Assembly (NCBI GenBank): GCA_017999135.1
Contig: JAGOBT010000147.1
Coordinates: 1-7,423, forward strand
Source: Burkholderiaceae bacterium
Lineage (GTDB): Bacteria; Pseudomonadota; Gammaproteobacteria; Burkholderiales; Burkholderiaceae_C
DNA length: 7,423 bases
Direction: 5' to 3'
This document shows positions 1 to 5,193 of this stretch, one piece after another; positions within the stretch are counted from its first letter, which is position 1; each line of letters starts with the position of its first letter. The notes under the pieces are model-generated. The model searched no databases. It had not been told where the DNA came from and saw only the letters and a program-made list of their open reading frames with translations. Both the position numbers and the translations under genes were made by a program.

Positions 1-409
1 TGCACCAGCGGCGTGCCATTGACGGCCAGGCCGTCGCTGAGCATGAACACCGCACGCAGGTCGCTGCCGCCGGCGCGCAGCTGCTGCGCCAGCCGGGCCC
101 CGGCATCTCCCGATTGGCTGGCCTGTGCCACATCGGCCACCGCCAGCGCCAGGCGGGTGTGGTCGAAGCGTGTCACCGCCAGGCTCAGGCTGCCGTCGTT
201 CACCGCGTCGCCGGCAATCTCGCCCGCGGTCGAGCAGCCCAGCAGCACCGACCGCGGAAAGGCCGCAGCCAGGTCCTGCAGCGCCGGTGCGTCGGCGCCC
301 AGCTGGCTGGCGCCGAAGGCCAGCACCAGCGTCTGCGGGCTGTCCAGGGCCGCCGGCAGGGGCTTTGCCAGCCTTGGCCGGCAAGGTGCGTGGTGGCGGC
401 GGTCTGCAT
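1..409 (-). CDS. FIST N-terminal domain protein, 5' part, with an apparent -1 frameshift near the start
   Basis: The gene runs leftward off the window. From about 362 down to 1 one frame reads LPAALDSPQTLVLAFGAS and later LLGCSTAGEI (about 216-245), the hallmark of FIST domains, which are putative small-ligand sensory modules linked to signal transduction. This frame has no ATG or GTG upstream of the domain. The ATG at 409-407 has a good GGAG (plus strand 415-418, 5-nt spacing) and encodes MQTAATTHLAGQGWQSP, a plausible FIST N-terminus, but in another frame. The two frames join cleanly if one C is added to the CCCC run (GGGG on plus, 359-362), giving ...QSP-LPAALDSP. So either the sequence has a one-base error or the gene is frameshifted. 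The next in-frame start, GTG at 326-324, would remove the first strand of the domain. FIST identity is fairly sure; whether the gene is intact is not. Confidence 0.7.
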
Positions 410-454
410 CGTGTCTCCATCCGGGCGCGGTGGCCCGGGACGGGCCTGCCCACC

Positions 455-470
455 CCTGCCTATCGGCAGG
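455..470. other. Short hairpin CCTGCC-TATC-GGCAGG in the FIST gene leader
   Basis: A perfect 6-bp inverted repeat with a 4-nt loop (arms 455-460 and 465-470). A second CCTGCC copy at 445-450 could pair with the same right arm, extended to 7 bp (444-450 with 465-471), so two exclusive pairings are possible. It lies about 45 bases upstream of the FIST ATG, within any mRNA started from the divergent promoter region. There is no T-run, so it is not a typical terminator. Function unknown. Confidence 0.3.
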
Positions 471-501
471 CCGACCGTCGCGCTTGAGTGGGGAGGTCTG
501 G

Positions 502-518
502 ATCACCAGGTCGGTGAT
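502..518. promoter_or_regulatory. 17-bp dyad ATCACC-N5-GGTGAT, candidate operator
   Basis: A perfect 6-bp inverted repeat with a 5-nt centre ends 5 bp before the -35 hexamer of the rightward promoter, where an activator would bind. Its half-site differs from the GTTTAAC-type half-sites just downstream, so a second regulator is possible. No assignment can be made from sequence alone. Confidence 0.35.
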
Positions 519-521
519 TTG

Positions 522-550
522 GTTTGACATTAAACGGTCTAACGTTAAAC
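522..550. promoter_or_regulatory. Tandem 14-bp near-palindromes, probable MarR operators
   Basis: GTTTGACATTAAAC (522-535) and GTCTAACGTTAAAC (537-550) are two versions of one palindromic consensus, GTTTAACGTTAAAC. They match their own reverse complements at 10 of 14 and 12 of 14 positions, and their centres are 15 bp apart. The first covers the -35 hexamer and the second the -10 region of the promoter for the oxidoreductase-marR pair, a classic repressor placement. The AT-rich sequence stands out sharply from the GC-rich surroundings. Assignment to the MarR protein encoded downstream is inferred from gene context. Confidence 0.65.
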
Positions 551-551
551 T
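524..551 (+). promoter_or_regulatory. Sigma70-type promoter for the oxidoreductase-marR pair
   Basis: A perfect -35 TTGACA (524-529) and a -10 TAAACT (546-551, four of six matches to TATAAT) are separated by 16 bp. Transcription would start near 558, giving a leader of about 22 nt. That leader carries a GGAG Shine-Dalgarno (570-573), 6 nt before the ATG at 580. Both hexamers lie inside the tandem palindromes. Confidence 0.6.
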
Positions 552-579
552 ACATGCCGTCCCACCCCTGGAGTCACCC

Positions 580-1761
580 ATGCAACGACGCTCCTTCATC
601 CGCCTGGCCGGCGGCGGCCTGGTCTGGTCCGCCGGCGCCGGGCTGTCCGGCTGCAGCGCCCTGGCCGTGCCCGATGGCGCCGTGGCCGCCTGGCAGCCGC
701 CGGCCAGCCCGCAGGGCGACATGCGCCACTGGCTGCTGGCCCATGCGCTGCTGGCGCCCAACCCGCACAACCTGCAGCCCTGGCTGGCCGATCTGGCCAC
801 GCCGGGCCAGATCACCTTGCGGCTGGACCCGCAGCGCCTGCTGCCGGCCACCGACCCGTTCGGCCGGCAAATCCTGATGGGCGCCGGCTGCTTTCTCGAG
901 CTGCTGGTGCTGGCGGCGGCCGAGCAGGGCCAGCGCGCTGAGGTGGCGCTGTTCCCGCAGGGCGCGCCCGGCGCGGCGCTGGCCGACGTGCACCGCCGGC
1001 CGTGGGCCACGGTGCGCCTGGAGCCGGCGCCCGGGCAGCCGCGTGATCCGCTGTTCGCCCAGGTGCTGCGCCGCCGCACCGACCGCCGCGCCTACGACCC
1101 GGCGCGCCCGCCGTCGGCCGCCGATCTGCAGCGCCTGCGGGCGGCCGTGGGTGACCTGCCGGTGCGCTTCGGCAGTGCCACCGCGGCCGACGGCGCGCGG
1201 CTGGCGGCGATCCAGGCCATCGTGCGCGAGGCCTGGCGCATCGAGCTGACGACCGAGGCGCCGATGATGGAGTCGGTGCGGCTGCTGCGCGTGGGTGGTG
1301 CCGAGATCGACCAGCACCGCGACGGCATCAGCATCACCAGCCCCATGGTGGTGGCGCTGGACACGCTGGGCCTGTTCGACCGCAGCCGCTTTCCGGCGGC
1401 CGACTCGCAGGCCGTCACGGCCCAGCTGAAGGACTTCGACACCATCACCGCGTCGACGCCGGCCTACTTCTGGCTGGTGACCGAGGGCAACAGCCGCGAT
1501 CTGCAGGTGGCTGCTGGCCGGGCCCATGCGCGGGTCCATCTGGCCGCCACCGCGGCCGGCCTGGCCCTGCATCCCAACGAGCAGGCCCTGCAGGAGTACC
1601 CCGAGGTGGCGCGGCCCCACCAGGCGGTGCACGCCCTGCTGCAGGCGCCGGCGCCGCAGTTCACCGTGCAGATGCTGGCCCGCCTCGGCCATCTGTCCCA
1701 GGGCACGGCGGCGCTGGCGCCGGCGCCGCGGCGCGGCCTGGCGCGGCAGTTCCAGGTCTGA
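580..1761 (+). CDS. Tat-exported, putative lipoprotein nitroreductase-like (Acg family) flavin oxidoreductase
   Basis: A 393-residue protein. The start at 580 is set by a GGAG 6 nt upstream and by an export signal beginning right at that Met; the same frame stays open far upstream but that part is not protein-like. The N-terminus has RRSFIRLAGGG (residues 3-13), a twin-arginine motif, then a hydrophobic stretch and LSGC (22-25), a lipobox with Cys25 as the likely lipidated residue. The mature part shows NPHNLQPWL (61-69) and RRRTDRRAY (164-172), typical of the nitroreductase-like Acg family, which is predicted to bind FMN; the C-terminus (380-393) resembles the usual tail of that family. The substrate cannot be told from sequence. 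The protein probably acts in the periplasm or on a membrane surface, reducing or sequestering a flavin-linked substrate. A marR gene follows after 41 bp, and MarR-like operators cover the promoter, so induction by a small molecule is likely. Confidence 0.82.
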   Translation: MQRRSFIRLAGGGLVWSAGAGLSGCSALAVPDGAVAAWQPPASPQGDMRHWLLAHALLAPNPHNLQPWLADLATPGQITLRLDPQRLLPATDPFGRQILMGAGCFLELLVLAAAEQGQRAEVALFPQGAPGAALADVHRRPWATVRLEPAPGQPRDPLFAQVLRRRTDRRAYDPARPPSAADLQRLRAAVGDLPVRFGSATAADGARLAAIQAIVREAWRIELTTEAPMMESVRLLRVGGAEIDQHRDGISITSPMVVALDTLGLFDRSRFPAADSQAVTAQLKDFDTITASTPAYFWLVTEGNSRDLQVAAGRAHARVHLAATAAGLALHPNEQALQEYPEVARPHQAVHALLQAPAPQFTVQMLARLGHLSQGTAALAPAPRRGLARQFQV

Positions 1762-1790
1762 CGGCCGCGCGGGCGGCGGCGCCCCGGCCT

Positions 1791-1796
1791 GACAAT
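1791..1796 (+). promoter_or_regulatory. -10-like GACAAT placed for a leaderless marR transcript
   Basis: GACAAT matches TATAAT at four of six positions and ends exactly 6 nt before the A of the marR ATG, so transcription could begin at the start codon. No Shine-Dalgarno is visible before that ATG. No good -35 is seen upstream in this GC-rich stretch, so the site is tentative. Read-through from the upstream gene would also express marR. Confidence 0.35.
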
Positions 1797-1802
1797 GGCG
1801 CC

Positions 1803-2315
1803 ATGGTGCCCCCCTCAGCCCGCCAGACGCCCGCGCCGGTGGCGGCGCGCCCACCCGCCACGGTGGCAGGCGCGCCGGCGCCGGCCGACCCGCTGGTCTT
1901 CCAGCTGCTCAATGAGGTGGGCGTCGTCAGCCAGTTGTCGGGCAACCGCGCCGGGCGCCTGCTGGCGCCGGGCCTGAACCTGTCGCAGTTCAGCCTGCTG
2001 AATCACTTTGCCCGGCTGGGCGGCGAGCGGTCGCTGGTGCAGCTGGCGGGCGCCATGCAGGTGACGAAGGCGGCGATGACCAACACGGTCGCCCGCCTGC
2101 AGGCCAAGGGCCTGCTGCAGGTGCGCCCCGACCCGGCAGACGGCCGCGGCAAGCTGGTCAGCCTGACCGCCGACGGCCTGGCGGCCCGCCAGGCGGCCGT
2201 GCAGCGGCTGGGCCAGGGGCTGGCGCCGTTGGCTGCCGTGGCCGACGCGGCCCGGCTGCAGCAGGCGCTGGCGGTGCTGCGCGACCTGCGCCAGTGGCTC
2301 GATCAGAACCGCTGA
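1803..2315 (+). CDS. MarR-family transcriptional regulator
   Basis: A 170-residue protein. After a flexible Ala/Pro-rich N-terminus (1-30) comes a helical dimerisation segment (31-55). The winged helix-turn-helix follows: LNLSQFSLLNHFARLGG (58-74), LVQLAGAMQVTKAAMTNTVARLQAKGLL (78-105) with the recognition helix at about 88-101, and a wing at DPADGRGKLVSLT (110-122), where the Asp-Arg-Arg/Gly-Arg type wing signature of MarR proteins is recognisable. The C-terminal helices (125-168) complete the dimer. MarR proteins usually repress a neighbouring gene and release DNA on binding a phenolic or oxidant ligand. The gene lies 41 bp after the oxidoreductase on the same strand, so it probably controls that promoter and itself. 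The ATG at 1803 is preferred because it lies 6 nt after a -10-like hexamer; GTG at 1806 is an alternative. Ligand unknown. Confidence 0.85.
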   Translation: MVPPSARQTPAPVAARPPATVAGAPAPADPLVFQLLNEVGVVSQLSGNRAGRLLAPGLNLSQFSLLNHFARLGGERSLVQLAGAMQVTKAAMTNTVARLQAKGLLQVRPDPADGRGKLVSLTADGLAARQAAVQRLGQGLAPLAAVADAARLQQALAVLRDLRQWLDQNR

Positions 2316-2330
2316 CGCGGGCGCTCAGCG
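2310..2330. terminator. Imperfect hairpin spanning both convergent stop codons, possible bidirectional terminator
   Basis: CGCTGA (2310-2315) plus GC (2317-2318) can pair with GC (2323-2324) plus TCAGCG (2325-2330), with one bulged C and a 4-nt loop. The marR stop TGA lies in one arm and the trxC stop in the other; the genes are only 9 bp apart. There is no T-run on either strand, so intrinsic termination would be weak at best. Confidence 0.35.
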
Positions 2331-2747
2331 CGCCAGCGCCACGATCTGTGCGGCGGGCAGCGCGCCCGACTGGCGGCGCTGTTCCACCCCGCCCTGCAGC
2401 CGCACCAGCGTCGGGATGCTGCGGATGCCGAACTTCGCGCTGGTCTCGGGGTTGTCGTCGCTGTTGACCTTGACCAGCAGCGCCCGCCCGCGCAACTGCC
2501 GCGCGGCGGCGTCGAACTGCGGCGCCATCTGCCGGCACGGCCCGCACCAGGGTGCCCAGAAGTCGACCAGCACCGGCAGGGTGCTCTTCTGCACGAAGGC
2601 GTCGAAGTTGCGGTCGTCCAGCTCGATCGGGGCGCCGGTCAGCAGCGGCTGGTGGCAGCGGCCGCAGTCGGGCTGGTCGTCCAGCCGGGCGGCCGGCAGC
2701 CGGTTGGTGGCGCCACAGTGGGCGCAGACGATGTGGTGCGTGTCCAT
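2325..2747 (-). CDS. trxC: Thioredoxin 2 (TrxC) with N-terminal zinc finger
   Basis: A 140-residue cytoplasmic dithiol-disulphide oxidoreductase. The N-terminus holds two CxxC pairs (CAHC at residues 8-11, CGRC at 28-31), the zinc ribbon that separates TrxC from TrxA. The thioredoxin fold follows, with VDFWAPWCGPCRQMAP (61-76), active cysteines 68 and 71, and FGIRSIPTLV (106-115) with the cis-proline at 112. Length and motif order match E. coli TrxC. It reduces protein disulphides, using thioredoxin reductase for electrons, and in E. coli belongs to the OxyR oxidative stress response. The ATG at 2747 gives MDTHHIVCAHC, very like known TrxC starts. An in-frame GTG at 2756 would add three residues. 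No clear Shine-Dalgarno is seen, and a strong hairpin abuts the ATG. It is convergent with marR and divergent from the MFS gene. Confidence 0.92.
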   Translation of the reverse strand: MDTHHIVCAHCGATNRLPAARLDDQPDCGRCHQPLLTGAPIELDDRNFDAFVQKSTLPVLVDFWAPWCGPCRQMAPQFDAAARQLRGRALLVKVNSDDNPETSAKFGIRSIPTLVRLQGGVEQRRQSGALPAAQIVALAR

Positions 2748-2775
2748 GCCCGGCACATGGGCGTGGTGCCGGGCA
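2747..2775 (-). promoter_or_regulatory. Strong hairpin in the trxC leader abutting the start codon
   Basis: A perfect 10-bp inverted repeat (arms 2747-2756 and 2766-2775; arm sequence TGCCCGGCAC on the plus strand) with a 9-nt loop. In trxC mRNA the 3' arm ends on the A of the ATG and contains the alternative GTG start, so the ribosome-binding region would be in duplex. It could be a translational control hairpin or a DNA-level operator. It is not a terminator, as it precedes the gene. Confidence 0.5.
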
Positions 2776-2803
2776 ATTCAAGCCATCGGCACGGCATCAA
2801 AAG

Positions 2804-2823
2804 ATTGCAGATGCAAGTATTGC
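2804..2823. promoter_or_regulatory. Overlapping palindromes upstream of the MFS gene, probable LysR operator
   Basis: TTGCA-GA-TGCAA (2805-2816) is a perfect inverted repeat, and GCAA-GTA-TTGC (2813-2823) overlaps it, giving three related half-sites. The same half-sites form a 16-bp perfect palindrome upstream of the lysR gene (5087-5102). The left half-site coincides with the presumed -35 of the MFS promoter. Binding by the LysR protein encoded at 4105-5043 is inferred from this match and from the gene pairing. Confidence 0.5.
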
Positions 2824-2832
2824 GGATACGAT
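2805..2832 (+). promoter_or_regulatory. Candidate MFS promoter, placed for a leaderless transcript
   Basis: TTGCAG (2805-2810, three of six matches to TTGACA) and TACGAT (2827-2832, four of six matches to TATAAT) are 16 bp apart. The -10 ends 6 nt before the ATG at 2839, so +1 would fall on the A of the start codon. The weak -35 overlapping the palindrome fits a promoter needing an activator. Confidence 0.4.
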
Positions 2833-2838
2833 TGGCGG

Positions 2839-4086
2839 ATGTCAGTTGCCTCCTCTGCACCGCCACCCATGTCGCCCCCCGGTCCGCGCCTGTGGCCGGT
2901 GTGGCTGGTGTTGCTGGCCGCGGCCGGCACCTTTGCGCTGACCATGGGCACGCGCCAGAGCATGGGCCTGTTCCTCGGCCCGCTGAACACCGCCACCGGC
3001 CTGGGCCTGGGCAGCATCAGCCTGGCGTTTGCCGTCGGCCAGCTGTGGTGGGGCCTGACGCAGCCGTTTGCCGGCGCCATGGCCGACCGGGTGGGCGCCG
3101 GCCGCGTGCTGCTGGCCGGCGCCTGCCTGGTGGCGCTGGGCACCATCCTCACCCCGCTGATGACCACCACCGCCGGCCTGGTGTTCGCCATCGGCGTGCT
3201 GTCGGCGGGCGGCGCCGGCATGGCCGGCCCGGCGGTGCTGATGGCCGCCACCACGCGGCTGATCCCGGCCGACAAGCGCGGCCTGGCCACCGGCATCGTC
3301 AACGCCGGCGGCTCGTTCGGGCAGTTCGTGATGGCACCGGTGGCGGGCGGCCTGATCCTGGGCCTGGGCTGGGTGGCGGCGCTGCAGCTGATGGGGTTGC
3401 TGGTGCTGCTGTGCCTGCCGGCGGCCTACATCCTGCGCGGCGCGCCGCCTGCAGCCGCGCCGGGCGCCGTTCGCATCAGCACCGGGTCGGCGGTGCGCAC
3501 GGCGGTGGCCGACCGCTCGTTCCAGCTGCTGGCCGCCGGCTTCTTCGTCTGCGGTTTCCACGTCGCGTTCCTGGCCACGCACCTGCCGGGCATCGTGGCG
3601 TCGTGCGGGCTGCCGCTGCAGTACAGCGCCTGGGCGCTGGCGGTGCTGGGGCTGTTCAACATCGTGGGCAGCATCGCCATCGGCTGGGCGGTGGGCCGCT
3701 GGCGCATGAAGTCGCTGCTGTCGCTGATCTATGCCACCCGCGCGCTGGCGGTGCTGGTGTTCCTGCTGGCGCCCAAGACCGGGCCGGTGGTGCTGGTGTT
3801 CGCGGCGGTGATGGGCGTGACCTTCCTGTCCACCGTGCCGCCCACCGCCGGCCTGGTGGCCAAGTTCTTCGGCGTGGGGCACATGGCCACGCTGTTCGGC
3901 GTGGTCATGCTCACCCACCAGGTGGGCGGTTTCCTGGGGGCCTGGCTGGGCGGCCAGGTGTTCCAGGCCACCGGCAGCTTCGACACCGTCTGGATGATCG
4001 ACATCGGCCTGGCGGTGGCCGCCGCGCTGCTGCACCTGCCGATCCGCGAGGCGCCGGTGGTGCGGCCGCAGCCCGCCGCAGCCTGA
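2839..4086 (+). CDS. MFS transporter, 12 TM, LysR-paired
   Basis: A 415-residue integral inner-membrane protein of the major facilitator superfamily. Hydrophobic segments begin at about residue 20. The loop after TM2 carries GAMADRVGAGRVLL (79-92), the MFS motif A. RGLATGIVNAGGSFGQFVMAP (147-167) resembles the TM4/TM5 region of this superfamily. A central loop (about 200-225) separates the two six-helix halves, and the second half ends near 400. Overall it resembles the OFA/monocarboxylate and CynX-like branches, so a small organic anion or an efflux substrate is plausible, but the substrate cannot be read from sequence. The ATG at 2839 is preferred as it sits 6 nt after a -10-like hexamer; ATG at 2869 is an alternative. 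The gene is convergent with lysR (18-bp gap) and shares palindromic operator half-sites with it. Confidence 0.88.
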   Translation: MSVASSAPPPMSPPGPRLWPVWLVLLAAAGTFALTMGTRQSMGLFLGPLNTATGLGLGSISLAFAVGQLWWGLTQPFAGAMADRVGAGRVLLAGACLVALGTILTPLMTTTAGLVFAIGVLSAGGAGMAGPAVLMAATTRLIPADKRGLATGIVNAGGSFGQFVMAPVAGGLILGLGWVAALQLMGLLVLLCLPAAYILRGAPPAAAPGAVRISTGSAVRTAVADRSFQLLAAGFFVCGFHVAFLATHLPGIVASCGLPLQYSAWALAVLGLFNIVGSIAIGWAVGRWRMKSLLSLIYATRALAVLVFLLAPKTGPVVLVFAAVMGVTFLSTVPPTAGLVAKFFGVGHMATLFGVVMLTHQVGGFLGAWLGGQVFQATGSFDTVWMIDIGLAVAAALLHLPIREAPVVRPQPAAA

Positions 4087-4104
4087 GCGCAACCGCGCCG
4101 CACG

Positions 4105-5043
4105 TCAGCCGGCGCCCTCGGCCTGCGCCAGGCGCGCGGCCACGGCGTCACCCACGTGCTGCATGAAGGCCCGCACCCGCGCCGTCTGGCGCAGGTCGGG
4201 GTGGGTCAGCATCCACACCGGCACGCTCAGCTCGGGGATGGGGTCGGACACCGCCACCAGCTCGGGGTGGCGGCTGGCCATGAAGGTGGGCAGGATGCCC
4301 ACCGCCAGCCCGGTGCGCAGCACCGCCGCCACCGCGTTGAAGATGTCGACCCGCAGCCGCACGTTGGCCTGGGCCAGGTGCTTGCGCATCCACTGGTCGT
4401 ACACGCGGGCCTGGCTGTCGCGCTCGAACGCCACCCAGGGCGCGTCGCGCAGCAGGTTGGCCATGGGTTGCACGCTCTGCGGCAGGCCGGGTGCGTCACG
4501 CCGGGCGTACACACGGCAATGGGTGTCGCCCAGCGGCCGGCCCACCAGATGATCGGCCACCTGGCGGCTCAGGCGCAGCGCCACGTCGGCCTCGCGGCGC
4601 GACCAGCCGGCTGATTCGTCGGCATGGCGCCGGCTCAGGTCGACGAGGAAGGCGTTTTCCACCACCTCCACCTCGATGCCGGGAAAGGCGCGCGCGAAGT
4701 CGGCCAGCGGCTGCGGCAGCAGGTGCTCCATCACCACGAAGGCGGTGGTCACCCGCAGCAGGCCGGTGAGCTCGCGGTCGCGGCCGGCCACGCGGCGCTC
4801 GATCTCCTCGGCCTGGTCGGCCATGCGGCGGGCCTGGTCGAGCACCAGCGCACCGGCCTCGGTGGGCTGGTAGCCGTGGCGCGCACGCTCGAACAGCCGT
4901 GCGCCGAGCCGGGCTTCCAGCGCGTCGAGCCGGCGCAGCACCGTGGTGTGGTTCACCCCCAGCTGCCGGGCGGCGGCCGCCAGCCCGCCGGTGTTGCCCA
5001 CGGCCAGCGCATAGCGCAGGTCGCTCCAGTCCAGTTCCGCCAT
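4105..5043 (-). CDS. LysR-family transcriptional regulator
   Basis: A 312-residue cytoplasmic DNA-binding protein of usual LTTR length. The N-terminal winged helix-turn-helix is clear: DWSDLRYALAVGNTGGLAAA (5-24) and ARQLGVNHTTVLRRLDALEA (25-44), then LGARLFERARHGYQPTEAG (46-64). A linker helix (about 65-90) leads to the effector-binding domain (about 92-300) with LLRVTT (95-100) and the FNAVAAVLRTGLAVGILPTF stretch (235-254) typical of these regulators. NHTTVLRRLDALE is typical of the branch in which the conserved Ser is replaced by His. The ATG at 5043 has GGAG 6 nt upstream (plus strand 5050-5053). It is convergent with the MFS gene and divergent from the sigma gene. LTTRs usually activate a nearby target in response to a small-molecule inducer and repress themselves. 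The MFS gene is the likeliest target. Confidence 0.9.
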   Translation of the reverse strand: MAELDWSDLRYALAVGNTGGLAAAARQLGVNHTTVLRRLDALEARLGARLFERARHGYQPTEAGALVLDQARRMADQAEEIERRVAGRDRELTGLLRVTTAFVVMEHLLPQPLADFARAFPGIEVEVVENAFLVDLSRRHADESAGWSRREADVALRLSRQVADHLVGRPLGDTHCRVYARRDAPGLPQSVQPMANLLRDAPWVAFERDSQARVYDQWMRKHLAQANVRLRVDIFNAVAAVLRTGLAVGILPTFMASRHPELVAVSDPIPELSVPVWMLTHPDLRQTARVRAFMQHVGDAVAARLAQAEGAG

Positions 5044-5086
5044 CCCGGTCTCCAGGCGGCCTGGCGTGCAGGCGGCCGCTGTTGTG

Positions 5087-5102
5087 ATTGCAAATTTGCA
5101 AT
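5087..5102. promoter_or_regulatory. 16-bp perfect palindrome upstream of lysR, probable autoregulatory LTTR site
   Basis: ATTGCAAATTTGCAAT is a perfect palindrome that contains the LTTR T-N11-A pattern twice. It lies 44 bp upstream of the lysR ATG in an AT-rich island within GC-rich DNA. Its ATTGCA/TGCAA half-sites recur upstream of the MFS gene. I could not assign a convincing -35/-10 pair for lysR around it; a CATAAT lies at 5103-5108 on the minus strand, but no well-spaced -35 accompanies it. Confidence 0.65.
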
Positions 5103-5114
5103 TATGGTGCGGCG

Positions 5115-5136
5115 AGGTTGCGGTCTGCTGCAACCT
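5115..5136. repeat. Inverted repeat AGGTTGC-N8-GCAACCT
   Basis: Perfect 7-bp arms (5115-5121, 5130-5136) with an 8-nt spacer, between the lysR palindrome and the sigma gene. The outer arm overlaps where a -35 for the sigma gene would lie. It could be an operator for the sigma operon or an RNA stem in a long lysR leader; neither is established. Confidence 0.35.
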
Positions 5137-5161
5137 TGGTGAAGGCCTGCGGGGGCGGGGG

Positions 5162-5167
5162 AATAAT
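5162..5167 (+). promoter_or_regulatory. AATAAT, possible -10 for the sigma/anti-sigma operon
   Basis: AATAAT (five of six matches to TATAAT) lies 26 nt before the GTG of the sigma gene. No well-spaced TTGACA is present. A CAACCTT at 5131-5137 faintly recalls the AAC-containing -35 of ECF promoters, but the spacing to AATAAT is too long. Weak evidence only. Confidence 0.25.
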
Positions 5168-5193
5168 CGGCGCGACCCAGCCGTAGATCCCTG

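Noticed and set aside
200..409. A 69-codon protein starting at the 409 ATG in its own frame
   Set aside because: Only its first about 17 residues look real; after the C run the frame loses the FIST sequence, which continues in another frame.
13..579. The open frame upstream of and in frame with the oxidoreductase, which would give a 582-residue protein
   Set aside because: It runs through the FIST gene antisense and the promoter/operator region. The Tat signal and Shine-Dalgarno fix the start at 580.
574..1854. A 426-codon open frame on the minus strand
   Set aside because: It is antisense to the oxidoreductase, rich in Arg/Gln/His/Gly with no recognisable domain, and typical of the antisense shadow of a high-GC gene.
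4087..4104. Possible terminator between the convergent MFS and lysR genes
   Set aside because: Only a 4-bp GCGC pairing is visible in the 18-bp gap, with no T-run; not enough to call.
2652..4166. A 504-codon plus-strand frame across trxC and the MFS gene, and the 416-codon minus frame at 2842-4092
   Set aside because: Low-complexity Arg/Gly/His/Ala-rich translations overlap a clear 12-TM transporter in the correct frame; they are shadows.
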